From Pelagibacterium limicola (GTDB lineage: Bacteria > Pseudomonadota > Alphaproteobacteria > Rhizobiales > Devosiaceae): DNA of 64,000 nt. The DNA is taken from contig NZ_JADQDB010000007.1 of the NCBI RefSeq assembly GCF_015694405.1, positions 1 through 64,000 on the forward strand, in the 5' to 3' direction. The notes under the pieces were generated by a model that saw nothing but the letters and a program-made list of their open reading frames with translations, made no database searches and was not told where the DNA came from. Below, piece by piece: positions 54,098-63,039 of this stretch; position 1 is the stretch's first letter; the number at the start of each line of letters is the position of its first letter. The position numbers and the translations under genes are program-made.

Positions 54098-55387
54098 TCA
54101 ATCTTGGAAGGGGTCCTGAACAAGAATTGTATCTTCGCGTTCAGGACTTGTGGAAAGAAGCGCCACCGGAGCCCCAATAAGTTCTTCCACGTGACGTACA
54201 TATTTCACGGCTTGCGCAGGCAACTGGGCCCAGCTTCGTGCGCCTGCGGTCGTTTCCTTCCATCCCTCGAGCGTCTCGTAGATCGGCTTGACTCGACTTT
54301 GTGCTCCCATTGAGGCAGGCAGATAGTCGATGCGCTCGCCGTCGAGTTCATATGCGACGCAAATCTTGATTTCATCGAGCCCGTCGAGCACGTCGAGTTT
54401 GGTGAGTGCGATCCCGTGGATGCCCGAGGTCCTGACCGTCTGGCGCACGATCACCGCATCGAACCAGCCACACCGCCGCTTGCGCCCGGTAACGACGCCG
54501 AACTCACGGCCCTTCTCGCCCAGGAACTGCCCGATTTCGTTTTCCTGTTCGGTGGGGAACGGACCTTCCCCGACGCGCGTCGTATAGGCTTTGGTGATCC
54601 CCAGCACATAGTCGATGGCTGCGGGCCCCAGCCCCGAGCCCGGCGCGGCCTGCCCGGCCACCGTGTTCGAGGAGGTGACGAATGGATAGGTGCCGTGGTC
54701 GTTGTCGAGCAGTGCCCCTTGAGCGCCTTCAAAGAGAATGCGTTCCCCCCGGCGGCGGCGCTCGTCGAGAAGCTCCCACACGCGGTCCATGAACGGCAGG
54801 ATCTTGCCGGCCACCGCCGTGAGTTCGTCATGGATCGCCTGCGCATCGACTTCGGCAGCCCCCATGCCACGCCGCAGCGCATTGTGGTGCGCGAGAAGAC
54901 GCTCGATCTTGGCCATCAGCGTATCGGGTTCAGCAAGGTCGCACAGCCGGATGGCGCGCCGCCCTACCTTGTCCTCATAGGCCGGTCCGATGCCGCGCCG
55001 CGTCGTGCCGATCTTGAGCCCGGAATTGGAATCCTCGCGCAGCGCATCGAGCTCGCGATGCAGCGAAAGGATAAGCGGCGCATTTTCGGCAATGCGCAGG
55101 ATTTCGGGTGTCACCGAAACCCCCTGTCCGGCAATCTTGTCCACCTCGGCGACGAAATGGTGCGGATCGACGACCACGCCGTTCCCGATGACCGAAAATT
55201 TGCCCCGCACGAGTCCCGAGGGCAGCAGCGACAGCTTGTAGCTCACCCCATCGATGACAAGAGTATGGCCCGCATTGTGTCCCCCCTGGTAGCGCACCAC
55301 GACATCCGCGCGTTCGGAAAGCCAGTCGACGATCTTGCCCTTGCCTTCGTCGCCCCACTGCGAGCCGACCACCACCACATTCGCCAT
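54098..55387 (-). CDS. purA: Adenylosuccinate synthetase
   Basis: A 429-aa enzyme joining IMP and aspartate with GTP to adenylosuccinate. [20 protein letters not shown] is the P-loop-like start; [55 protein letters not shown] and [12 protein letters not shown] follow. Normal length. The start at 55387 follows a short leader divergent from the EamA transporter gene; it lies upstream of the 694-aa gene on the same strand. Confidence 0.98.
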   Translation of the reverse strand: MANVVVVGSQWGDEGKGKIVDWLSERADVVVRYQGGHNAGHTLVIDGVSYKLSLLPSGLVRGKFSVIGNGVVVDPHHFVAEVDKIAGQGVSVTPEILRIAENAPLILSLHRELDALREDSNSGLKIGTTRRGIGPAYEDKVGRRAIRLCDLAEPDTLMAKIERLLAHHNALRRGMGAAEVDAQAIHDELTAVAGKILPFMDRVWELLDERRRRGERILFEGAQGALLDNDHGTYPFVTSSNTVAGQAAPGSGLGPAAIDYVLGITKAYTTRVGEGPFPTEQENEIGQFLGEKGREFGVVTGRKRRCGWFDAVIVRQTVRTSGIHGIALTKLDVLDGLDEIKICVAYELDGERIDYLPASMGAQSRVKPIYETLEGWKETTAGARSWAQLPAQAVKYVRHVEELIGAPVALLSTSPEREDTILVQDPFQD

Positions 55388-55491
55388 TTGCGAGCTCTAT
55401 CCCTTAGGTTCGTGCTGAACACCCCAATTAATCAATTTTGTTCGGGGCCAAACGCTGATAAGTCCGGGTTCTATAAATCACAAGACCCACC

Positions 55492-56466
55492 ATGACAAAA
55501 CCCAGTCCCACCCCGGCATCCCCCGCCAATCCGTTGGCCGCGATCATGTCGCAGCCCTATCTGCTCCTGGCCCTCTCTTCCCTCTTCTGGGGCGGCAATG
55601 TTATTGCGGGCAAGTTCGCCATCGGTGAAATCGATCCCTTCGGGCTTTCGACAATGCGCTGGGTGGTCGCGTTCATCCTCATCCTGCCCTTCGCATGGAA
55701 ATCAGTGGTCGCGGAATGGGCGGAAATCAGACGCGGGGTCCTCTGGCTGGCTTTTTACGGCGCCATCGGCTTCACGACGTTCAATGCGCTTCTCTATTCC
55801 TCGGTGCTCTACACCTCGGCTGTCAGCGTCGCGATGATCCAATCTGCCATCCCGGTCCTCGTCATGGTCGGTAATTTTGTGATCTTCAGGGTGCGCGCCT
55901 CGCTCGTGCACATCGTTGGCGTTGCGCTCACGATTTACGGCGTTACCCATGTCGCAACCCAGGGCCTGCCGTTGCGGCTCCTGGGGCTGGACGTCAATAT
56001 CGGGGACGGTCTGATCTTTGCGGCATGTGTGCTTTACGCACTTCATTCGCTTCTGCTGCGTTACAAGCCAAGGATCGGCTGGATGAGCTTTATCGCTGTG
56101 ACGAGCTTTTTTGCCGCGCTCGCCGCTATCGTCTACCAGATGGTCTTCGCTTCCGGGATACCGGGTCTCGTTGCCGAGGTTGCGACCATGGGCACCACAG
56201 GCTGGCTCATCGTCGTCTACGTTGCACTGCTGCCCTCGATCGTCGCCCAGGCGACCTATGCGCGCGGTGTCGAACTGATCGGTCCCAACCGTGCCAGCCT
56301 CTTCATCAATCTGATCCCCGTGGTCGGCGCCCTGCTCGCCGTAGCGCTCTTGGGGGAACGGCTCGAACTGTTCCACGCCGTTGCGGCGGTATTCATCGTA
56401 GCCGGAATCGCCCTGGTCGAATTCGCCGCCCGCCGCGGCCGGCCGGCGGTATTGCCGCCCGGATAA
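55492..56466 (+). CDS. EamA/DMT family transporter
   Basis: A 324-aa inner-membrane protein with ten predicted helices in two EamA repeats. LALSSLFWGGNVIAGKFAIG begins the first repeat (family start LL-A---WG-N-V---); ALGLLVMVGNFVIFRVRASL-like and IGPNRASLFINLIPVVGALL belong to the second, with the conserved P in the last helices. Substrate unknown; family members export metabolites or amino acids. The N-terminal 18 residues are Pro-rich. Divergent from purA. Confidence 0.92.
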   Translation: MTKPSPTPASPANPLAAIMSQPYLLLALSSLFWGGNVIAGKFAIGEIDPFGLSTMRWVVAFILILPFAWKSVVAEWAEIRRGVLWLAFYGAIGFTTFNALLYSSVLYTSAVSVAMIQSAIPVLVMVGNFVIFRVRASLVHIVGVALTIYGVTHVATQGLPLRLLGLDVNIGDGLIFAACVLYALHSLLLRYKPRIGWMSFIAVTSFFAALAAIVYQMVFASGIPGLVAEVATMGTTGWLIVVYVALLPSIVAQATYARGVELIGPNRASLFINLIPVVGALLAVALLGERLELFHAVAAVFIVAGIALVEFAARRGRPAVLPPG

Positions 56467-56472
56467 CGCCTT

Positions 56473-56673
56473 TCAGGCTCCGTCTCCATCATCGAAGACC
56501 GCTTCGATCGGTACACCGAATATCCGGGCGATCCGGAATGCCAACGGCAGCGACGGGTCGTAGCGCCCGGTCTCAATGGCATTGACCGACTGGCGTGAGA
56601 CGTCAAGCTTTTCGGCCAGAACTGCCTGGGACCAGCCGCGTTCACCGCGCAATTGCTTGATCTTGTTTTTCAA
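56473..56673 (-). CDS. Small XRE-type HTH regulator
   Basis: A 66-aa protein that is only a helix-turn-helix: KQLRGERGWSQAVLAEKLDV and SRQSVNAIETGRYDPSLPLA, then FRIARIFGVPIEAVF. This small YozG-like form is usually paired with a short membrane protein, as here. Its ATG overlaps the stop of the upstream 133-aa gene by 4 bp, so the two are co-translated. Likely a local or auto-repressor. Confidence 0.92.
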   Translation of the reverse strand: MKNKIKQLRGERGWSQAVLAEKLDVSRQSVNAIETGRYDPSLPLAFRIARIFGVPIEAVFDDGDGA

Positions 56674-57071
56674 GTTGCGGCACGATCACGAGGGGTGAAC
56701 CATAAGACGGCGACACTATACGCGATCCAGTAGATCGGATTGAGCCAGAAGATCGAAAGCCGCGGTGCGTCGGCGTAAAACTCCAGCCACCCCCATCCGG
56801 AGGCGATTGTCATCACGATGATCAAACCCGTGAACGCCCCCTTGACCTGGATGAAGCGCAGGAACTCATCGATTTCGGTCATATAGCGCCAATGCGCCCA
56901 GAACATGCTGAGCATTATCCCGACCGGGACGATGGACACTGCATAGAGTGCCGGCGGCGGCAACATGGCGGCATTGTCAGCGGTCTTGAGGGCGAAGCTC
57001 GCCCCAACAAACAGGATGGTCGCTGGAATTATGAAGCCTAGATAGCGCCGGGTTGCTTTCTCGTTGGTCAT
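56670..57071 (-). CDS. Four-helix membrane protein paired with an HTH regulator
   Basis: A 133-aa membrane protein with four helices at about residues 10-30, 42-60, 77-98 and 105-128. MTNEKATRRYLGFIIPATIL is the chosen start because GGAGG lies 6 bases upstream; ATG 57083 (MEVEM) has none. Pairs of such a membrane protein and a small XRE regulator are common in alphaproteobacteria; the role is unknown. A region rich in T/A with AAGCAACCTTTACATATAT upstream is a likely promoter. Confidence 0.85.
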   Translation of the reverse strand: MTNEKATRRYLGFIIPATILFVGASFALKTADNAAMLPPPALYAVSIVPVGIMLSMFWAHWRYMTEIDEFLRFIQVKGAFTGLIIVMTIASGWGWLEFYADAPRLSIFWLNPIYWIAYSVAVLWFTPRDRAAT

Positions 57072-57157
57072 TTCGACCTCCATTTCTGTAAAGCAACCTT
57101 TACATATATCCTTGCAGCGTAATGTCAAGCGTCCTTGACAACATCGAACAAAAAGAA

Positions 57158-57179
57158 GCCGAGGCAACCATGCCTCGGC
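57158..57179 (-). terminator. Rho-independent terminator after serA
   Basis: On the minus strand GCCGAGGCA-TGGT-TGCCTCGGC (9-bp stem, 4-base loop) is followed by TTCTTTTTG. It ends 22 bp after the serA stop. Confidence 0.88.
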
Positions 57180-57201
57180 CCTGTCACGCAAAAATTTTCG
57201 A

Positions 57202-58797
57202 TCAGACGGCAAATACCAGCCGCTTGGCCTGCACCACGCCTTCGAGCGCCGCGATCTGCCCCAGTTGCTCGTCGCTCAGCACGCTGTCGATCGAGAGCAA
57301 CGCAATCGCGTCCTTGCCCTGCTCGAGCCGCCCGAGGTTGAAGTTCGCGATATTGATGCCAAGCTGGCCCAGAAGCGTACCGAGACGCCCGATAAAGCCC
57401 GGCTTGTCCTCATTGGTGATATAGAGCATCGAGGAGGTCAGCTCAGCCTCGAGGTTGATGCCCTTGACCTGAATGATGCGGGGAATGCCGCCCGAGAACA
57501 CCGTCCCCGCAACGCCTCGCTCCTGCCGCTCGGTCAAAACCGTCAGGCGGATATAATTGTCATAGGCCCCCTGCTGGTCGCGGTTGACCGTCTCGATGGC
57601 AATGCCGCGATCCTTGGCCAGCGCGGGCGCCGAGACCATGTTCACATCGCCCAGCAAAGGCTTGAGTACACCATTGAGCGCCGCCGCTACCATCGGCTTG
57701 GTGTTGAGGCTCGCCACCTCGCCCTCGAACTCGATACGGATGCCCTTGATCGCGGTTTCGGTCAGCTGCCCCGCAAAGGAGCCGAGCAGTTCCGCGAGCT
57801 TGACAAACGGCGTCAGGCGCGGCGCTTCTTCCGCCGAGATCGATGGGAAGTTGAGCGCATTGGTCACTTCGCCGGTATTGAGATAGGCCGCAATCTGCTC
57901 GGCGACCTGCAAGGCGACATTCTCCTGCGCTTCGGTCGTCGATGCACCCAGATGCGGTGTGCAGATGACATTGGGCAAGGCAAACAAGGGATTATCGATC
58001 GCCGGTTCGGTTTCGAACACATCGAGCGCCGCCCCGGCGACCTTGCCCGATTCCAGCGCCGCCCTGAGCGCCGCCTCGTCGATCAGTCCGCCACGCGCAC
58101 AATTGATGATCCGTACCCCGTCCTTCATCTTGGCGAACGCATCGGCATTGAGAATGTTGCGCGTCGCGTCGATCAGCGGCGTGTGGATGGTGATGAAATC
58201 GGCCCGCGCCAGAAGCTCGTCCAGCTCCGCCTTCTCGACCCCGAGATCGACAGCCCGTTCCGGCGTCAGGAATGGATCGAAGGCCACGACCTTCATCCGC
58301 AGCCCCTGCGCCCGGTCGGCAACGATCGAACCGATATTGCCCGCCCCGATCAGCCCCAGCGTCTTGGACGTCACCTCGACACCCATGAAGCGGTTCTTCT
58401 CCCACTTCGACGCCCGCGTCGAAGCATCCGCTTCCGGGATCTGCCGCGCCAGCGCCAGCATCAGCGAGATCGCGTGTTCAGCCGTCGTGATCGAATTGCC
58501 GAAAGGCGTGTTCATGACGATGATGCCCTTGGCCGTCGCTGCCGGAATATCGACATTGTCGACCCCGATCCCCGCGCGCCCGATCACCTTGAGATTGCCG
58601 GCCGCTGCGATGATCTTCTCGGTCACCTTGGTCGCCGAGCGAATGGCGAGCCCGTCATACTGCCCGATCACCTCGGCCAGTCTGTCCTTGTCCTTGCCGA
58701 GGTCCGGCAGATAATCCACCTCGACCCCTTCACGCTTGAAAATCTCGATCGCCGCCGGGCTGATCTTGTCCGATACGAGTACCTTGGCCATATCCAT
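57202..58797 (-). CDS. serA: D-3-phosphoglycerate dehydrogenase
   Basis: A 531-aa enzyme, first step of serine synthesis. Rossmann NAD-binding motif LGLIGAGNIGSIVADRAQGL, catalytic Arg in INCARGGLIDEAALRAALES, and catalytic His in PHLGASTTEAQENVALQVAE. The long form has an extra domain (about residues 320-450) and a C-terminal ACT domain (SSMLYITNEDKPGFIGRLGT) for feedback by serine. Last gene of serC-(alaE)-serA, all on the minus strand. Start at 58797 behind AAGGACT; ATG 58791 also possible. Confidence 0.98.
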   Translation of the reverse strand: MDMAKVLVSDKISPAAIEIFKREGVEVDYLPDLGKDKDRLAEVIGQYDGLAIRSATKVTEKIIAAAGNLKVIGRAGIGVDNVDIPAATAKGIIVMNTPFGNSITTAEHAISLMLALARQIPEADASTRASKWEKNRFMGVEVTSKTLGLIGAGNIGSIVADRAQGLRMKVVAFDPFLTPERAVDLGVEKAELDELLARADFITIHTPLIDATRNILNADAFAKMKDGVRIINCARGGLIDEAALRAALESGKVAGAALDVFETEPAIDNPLFALPNVICTPHLGASTTEAQENVALQVAEQIAAYLNTGEVTNALNFPSISAEEAPRLTPFVKLAELLGSFAGQLTETAIKGIRIEFEGEVASLNTKPMVAAALNGVLKPLLGDVNMVSAPALAKDRGIAIETVNRDQQGAYDNYIRLTVLTERQERGVAGTVFSGGIPRIIQVKGINLEAELTSSMLYITNEDKPGFIGRLGTLLGQLGINIANFNLGRLEQGKDAIALLSIDSVLSDEQLGQIAALEGVVQAKRLVFAV

Positions 58798-58838
58798 AGT
58801 CCTTGTTCAAAAGGGCTTTCACGCCCGAAAATTGTCTG

Positions 58839-59288
58839 TCAGCTACTGAGCGACATCGGTTTCTGCCCCGGCCCGCTCAAGCCGAACCGCTTGCGCACAA
58901 ACTCGAGCCACAACCCATATGGTCGCCCCAGAACCAGCATCAGCCCTGCAAATCCCAGCGCTCCTGTGACGACCCCCATGCCCCTTGCCCCGCTGGCGAA
59001 TATGATGAGCACGTAGATCGGAACCTGAAACGCCAGCAACGCGATGGAATCCATGATGACGGTCGCTGTCGGAGATGCGGGGCTGGTCGTCGTTAAGAAC
59101 CAGTCCCGCCAATACCCTTAGGGCCGGGCGGTCAGAACCATGAGTGGCGCACCGATGGAGCGCGACAGCGCCACTTCGGACCAGCTCATACCAGCAATGA
59201 ACCGCTCGTTGAGCCCACTGACGATGGTGAAAAACACCACCAGCGCCAGCGTATCGGCGACAAAGCTGCGCAGTTTTTCGCTTGCCAT
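58839..59288 (-). pseudogene. alaE: alaE-like L-alanine exporter split by an in-frame TAA
   Basis: A single frame of 149 codons, the normal length of AlaE, is broken at codon 57 by TAA (plus 59118-59120). Part one, MASEKLRSFVADTLALVVFF to SIGAPLMVLTARP, and part two, GYWRDWFL... to AFQVPIYVLIIFASGARGMG and PYGLWLEFVRKRFGL, match the two halves of the AlaE family (VADTFAMVVY, RPYG-YRD, FQ-PVYV). The stop replaces Tyr of the RPYG motif, a one-base change (TAC or TAT to TAA). It lies between serC (25 bp) and serA (41 bp). A sequencing error or readthrough is possible. Confidence 0.78.
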
Positions 59289-59313
59289 GCTGCCAGTTCC
59301 TGCTCTGCGTTCC

Positions 59314-60501
59314 TTAAGCCAGCGCCGCCTTCTTTTCCGCAGCAAACGCCCAATCAAGCCACGGCGTCAGCTTCTCGAGATCGGCCGTCTCCACCGTCGA
59401 CCCGCACCAGATGCGGAACCCGGTCGGCGCGTCGCGATAGCCGCCGATGTCATAGGCAACGCCTTCCTTGTCGAGCCGCGAGACAATCGCCTTGGCAAGC
59501 TTTGCCTGAGCATCATCATCGAGCGCAGTCACCTCAGGATCGACGATCTTGAGACACACCGAAGTGTTGCTCCGCAGCGCCGGATCGGCACAGAGGAAAT
59601 CCACCCAGGGCGTCTTTGCCACCCAATCGGAAATGGCCTTGGCATTGGCATCGGCCCGGGCCTGAAAGCCCTTGAGCCCGCCCACCGAAAGCCCCCATTC
59701 CATCGCATCCACCGCATCCTCGACACACAGCATCGAGACGGTGTTGATGGTCGCGCCTTCGAACACATCCCGCATCAGCTTGCCGCCCTTGGTCAGGCGG
59801 AAGATTTTCGGCATGGGCCGGTTGGCCGGGACAAATGTCTCGAGCCGTTCGACAGCGCGGGGCCCAAGGATCAGGATGCCATGCGCAGCCTCCCCGCCCA
59901 GCGCCTTCTGCCAGCTGAACGTCACCACATCGAGCTTGGAGAAATCGAGGTTCTGCGCAAACGCCGCAGACGTCGCGTCGCAGATTGTCAGCCCCTCGCG
60001 GTCGGCCGCGATCCAGTCCGCGTTCGGCACGCGCACGCCCGAAGTCGTGCCATTCCATGTGAAGACCACATCGCGGGAAAAATCGACTTGGGTGAGATCG
60101 GGCAATTCGCCATACCCGGCTTTGAGCACCCGCACATCGTCGAGCTTCAATTGCTTCTGAACGTCCGTGACCCAACCGTCACCGAACGATTCCCAGGTCA
60201 GCATGTCGACGCCACGCGCGCCCAACATGCCCCAAAGCGCCATCTCGACCGCGCCCGTATCGGACGCCGGCACGATGCCGATGAGATAATCGTCGGGGAC
60301 CTCGAGCAACTCCCGCGTCAGATCGATCGCACGCTGAATGCGGGCCTTGGCAGGCTTGGCCCGATGGGACCGCCCTGTCAACGCACCAGCAAGCGCCTCA
60401 ACCGTCCACCCGGGACGTTTCGCACAAGGACCAGAAGAAAAATTGGGATTGGCCGGACGCACGTCCGGAAGCGCGGCATTGGCCGCCAAAATATCTGTCA
60501 T
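59314..60501 (-). CDS. serC: Phosphoserine aminotransferase
   Basis: A 395-aa PLP enzyme, second step of serine synthesis. [20 protein letters not shown] is the start of the alphaproteobacterial-type family; the PLP-lysine is in [33 protein letters not shown] binds the cofactor phosphate. RBS GGATGGAG precedes the ATG. It leads the minus-strand operon serC-(alaE)-serA. Confidence 0.97.
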   Translation of the reverse strand: MTDILAANAALPDVRPANPNFSSGPCAKRPGWTVEALAGALTGRSHRAKPAKARIQRAIDLTRELLEVPDDYLIGIVPASDTGAVEMALWGMLGARGVDMLTWESFGDGWVTDVQKQLKLDDVRVLKAGYGELPDLTQVDFSRDVVFTWNGTTSGVRVPNADWIAADREGLTICDATSAAFAQNLDFSKLDVVTFSWQKALGGEAAHGILILGPRAVERLETFVPANRPMPKIFRLTKGGKLMRDVFEGATINTVSMLCVEDAVDAMEWGLSVGGLKGFQARADANAKAISDWVAKTPWVDFLCADPALRSNTSVCLKIVDPEVTALDDDAQAKLAKAIVSRLDKEGVAYDIGGYRDAPTGFRIWCGSTVETADLEKLTPWLDWAFAAEKKAALA

Positions 60502-60591
60502 GTTGCTCCATCCTTACAGATGGGCGTCCCTCGTTGGGAAGGGATGGCCCGCAGCCCGTATAGGGGAGGATGGGGGTGGTTGGCAAGGGGA

Positions 60592-61752
60592 CTATTCGTG
60601 AACTATGAAACGAGCACGTTCTAGCATCTCATCATACGTAACGATCTCAATGCTGGTCATTTCTCGTCGGAAAAGCTCAAAAGTGTCCCTTCGGATGTCT
60701 GCATCGCGTGCACCGACTCCCTCGCCAAACTCGCTACTTCTGCCGAAAACCAAAATCGTTTTTGCATTGCGCGTTCGTGCTTCTAGTCGTCGGCTTCCAG
60801 CTTTGTCGAAATGTGCCGCCGAATGTGCACAGGATAGCCACTCGGCTTTTTGTTCAAGCGCTTGCGAAACCGCGTCGGTGAACTCTGTGCTAAATCGCCA
60901 GACGCCCGCCCTTGCTGTCGATCGACCTTGGAATATCCTCGCAGTCGGCTTTTTGATTTCAACAAGCACTGTATAGTCGGAGAAAGTCATCAAAAAATCG
61001 ATTATGGGCTTATTTCGATTATCTGCGCTGCCGCCACCGACCACCATCTCGCGGTCGAACTGACGCATGATTCGATAATCGAGTCCGTATCCAAACACCC
61101 ATTGATTTTGATCGAAAAAATTTTGCCACTCAGCTTCGCTCCAGTGGCCCGAAGTTAATTGTGCCTCGTACTCCTCTAGCCCTTGCTTGCGGCCTAGTAA
61201 GAGATTGATCTCATCCTGAGATAATGTTTTTCGAAAGGCTTCGAGCAACGAGTATCGTTGATCAACCGGCAGTTCCTTCACGAGAGATAAAAAGTCGCGA
61301 TCTGTTGCGTCGGTAAGAATTTTTGCGCCGTTACCACGCGATATATCTTCGATCTGGAACCGATCTTCATTGCTAAAATCGACAAATTTAATCTGCGACA
61401 AAAAAGATAGAAGTCGCTCAAACTCGTCGCCTCGGAACGTAAATGAATCTTTCTCGTAGCCTTGTAACCAGTCGCCTTTCCGTGTCTGGAAGGACTGAAA
61501 TGTAAGCCGCTTAACAGCCTTGTCATCATTTGAAACGAGAGCCGTAACTTGCGTCTTTCGGGTTGTGCCTGACAGGCGCAAACACAGCGCGCCGTCTATC
61601 TCACCAATATGGAGAAATTCGTTTCCATCAGTAACCATATTCACGTTTCGAAGTCGCTCTGTATTTGAGTCTCCGAATGTGAAAACCTTACTGATGTACG
61701 TTTTTCCTTCTTTGCGAAGGTTGAAGAATTCGTAGTCCGATCCAGAGCCCAT
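60592..61752 (-). CDS. Shedu-like antiphage nuclease (DUF4263)
   Basis: A 386-aa protein. The C-terminal half matches the Shedu/DUF4263 nuclease domain: SEAEWQNFFDQNQWVFGYGL (205-224), DNRNKPIIDFLMTFSDY (Asp252) and TVLVEIKKPT (Glu265, Lys267), a PD-(D/E)XK-like active site. SduA proteins of this family act alone against phage. The N-terminal 200 residues lack a clear domain. Base composition is plainly more AT-rich than neighbouring genes, with A/T-ending codons, so the gene was probably acquired. It stands alone between serC and a repeat-rich gap. Confidence 0.82.
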   Translation of the reverse strand: MGSGSDYEFFNLRKEGKTYISKVFTFGDSNTERLRNVNMVTDGNEFLHIGEIDGALCLRLSGTTRKTQVTALVSNDDKAVKRLTFQSFQTRKGDWLQGYEKDSFTFRGDEFERLLSFLSQIKFVDFSNEDRFQIEDISRGNGAKILTDATDRDFLSLVKELPVDQRYSLLEAFRKTLSQDEINLLLGRKQGLEEYEAQLTSGHWSEAEWQNFFDQNQWVFGYGLDYRIMRQFDREMVVGGGSADNRNKPIIDFLMTFSDYTVLVEIKKPTARIFQGRSTARAGVWRFSTEFTDAVSQALEQKAEWLSCAHSAAHFDKAGSRRLEARTRNAKTILVFGRSSEFGEGVGARDADIRRDTFELFRREMTSIEIVTYDEMLERARFIVHE

Positions 61753-61861
61753 TTGCCACCTACACTTCCTACAAGTTAGCTTGGCGTCTTAACGGCAATC
61801 ATACAAGCGCGTTGCTCGAAGGGTGTTACTATTGCACTCTTGGCAAACCTCCCCCTCCAAG

Positions 61862-62001
61862 CGTCACCCTTGGGCCCAGCCCGAGGGTCCGCGATGTTTC
61901 CGCTGGTCGCAGGGAGAAGCCGAAATGGCAACCGACTACCCACGCATCTCCCTGATGTTGGCGCGGCATGGCAGACCCTCGGGCTGGGCCCAAGGGTGAC
62001 G
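61862..62001. repeat. Perfect 28-bp inverted repeat, REP-like
   Basis: The left arm at 61862-61889 (CGTCACCCTTGGGCCCAGCC... ) is the exact reverse complement of 61974-62001; 84 bp lie between. Each arm itself contains the near-palindrome TTGGGCCCA/GGGCCC. I recognise this kind of CCCTCGGGC-GGGCCCAAGGGTGACG sequence as dispersed in Hyphomicrobiales genomes, from memory. Confidence 0.75.
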
Positions 62002-62078
62002 ACCGGAGAATGGGGAACGCGCGAAGAACAAGGTCCCCTCACCCGGCGCGTTGCTCCCATCCCTCCCCTCGTCGCCCG

Positions 62079-62145
62079 CGGGCTTGACCCGTGGGTCTCC
62101 CTTGCAGCGCCAGAGCGCAAAGTTGAGGTGACCGGGTCAAGCCCG
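62079..62145. repeat. 12-bp inverted repeat with GGGTCAAGCCCG core
   Basis: CGGGCTTGACCC at 62079-62090 pairs exactly with GGGTCAAGCCCG at 62134-62145, 43 bp apart. The right copy continues as GCCATGACG. This is a well-known kind of intergenic dispersed repeat in alphaproteobacteria as I recall it. Confidence 0.6.
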
Positions 62146-62638
62146 GCCATGACGAAGGAGAGCGCACTTATCCCCGCCACCCCAAACGCCCCCATAATAC
62201 CCTCACGAACCCGCGCTGATGGACGCAAGCGCTACGAACGTTTGGGCGGGTTTGGTTCGGGTTCCATGCGGGTCGCCGCAGGGAAGGTCCAAAGCGGACA
62301 GATGGCCGGATGTGGATAACATGTGAGGGGTGCGGGCCAGAATAAACGGCCCGTGTGCCTCTCCCACGTCGCACCGGGGAAACCCGGAGGGGCAGCGGGA
62401 GCCATTGGAAACGGTGTGCTCCCAACAATCCCCAGCCCGGGACGCCGCCATAAGCCCAAAATCCCGGATGCCTGGGGCGATGATCGCTTCATACTAAACA
62501 ATACCAGTGCGGAGCGTTCATCGCCCCAAGCCGTCTTGAAATGTCTGGAACCACAGCGGGCACCGCGTGTGGCGTATCGGTGCGCGATTGGAGGGCATCG
62601 TCCGGCAAAGCGAACGGACGTCGCGTTCGCCCGAAACC

Positions 62639-63019
62639 TCATCGGGTCATCAGCACGGACAGCGTGGCCCAGATCAGCGGCAGGTCGAAAAGCAGGAAAA
62701 ATGCCGATATCTGCGCAAAGAGCCCCAGGGCAATCAGATTGAGCGCAATCAATCCGCCGGACGCGATGGCAACGGCCCGTCCGCGGTAGTGCCGCCAGAC
62801 CCGGAAGTTGCCGATCTGCAGGAGCACCCAAACGAGGTAGAACGCGCCCATATGGAGCACGCTGCCGCGATAGCCCGGAATGCCCCACCCCAAGATGTCC
62901 TGCACCAGCCGGAACAGCACGGGAAGAACGATATTGAGAACAACGAAATGGACGGAAATCGCGGCGAGGCGCTGCTCGCGCGTGCGCGGCATCCATGCCT
63001 GGAATTCACCGGGATTCAA
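62639..63019 (-). CDS. Small four-helix membrane protein
   Basis: A 126-aa membrane protein with four helices (residues about 22-42, 54-70, 82-102 and 104-123), starting MNPGEFQAWMPRTREQRLAA. The first residue is a TTG at 63019 behind GGGGGATGGACGA; ATG 62992 (MPRTREQRL) would drop nine residues. WGIPGYRGSVLHMGAFYLVW resembles other small uncharacterised membrane proteins; no family named. It follows the ABC-F gene by 20 bp on the same strand and may be co-transcribed. Confidence 0.7.
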   Translation of the reverse strand: MNPGEFQAWMPRTREQRLAAISVHFVVLNIVLPVLFRLVQDILGWGIPGYRGSVLHMGAFYLVWVLLQIGNFRVWRHYRGRAVAIASGGLIALNLIALGLFAQISAFFLLFDLPLIWATLSVLMTR

Positions 63020-63039
63020 TCGTCCATCCCCCGCTGCAG

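Larger units (their letters stand above)
61753..62638. other. Repeat-rich intergenic gap
   Basis: About 890 bp without a supportable gene. It holds a perfect 28-bp inverted repeat (61862-61889 and 61974-62001), a 12-bp inverted repeat with the common alphaproteobacterial core GGGTCAAGCCCGGC (62079-62090 and 62134-62145), and an 11-bp dyad TGGGGCGATGA / TCATCGCCCCA (62473-62483 and 62518-62528). The frames open here on both strands have no domain or RBS. It lies beside the acquired Shedu-like gene. Confidence 0.55.

Noticed and set aside
62232-62996. Minus-strand frame of 254 codons, Arg/Pro/Ala-rich
   Set aside because: It is a shifted-frame shadow of the small membrane protein gene at 62639 extended through the repeat-rich gap.
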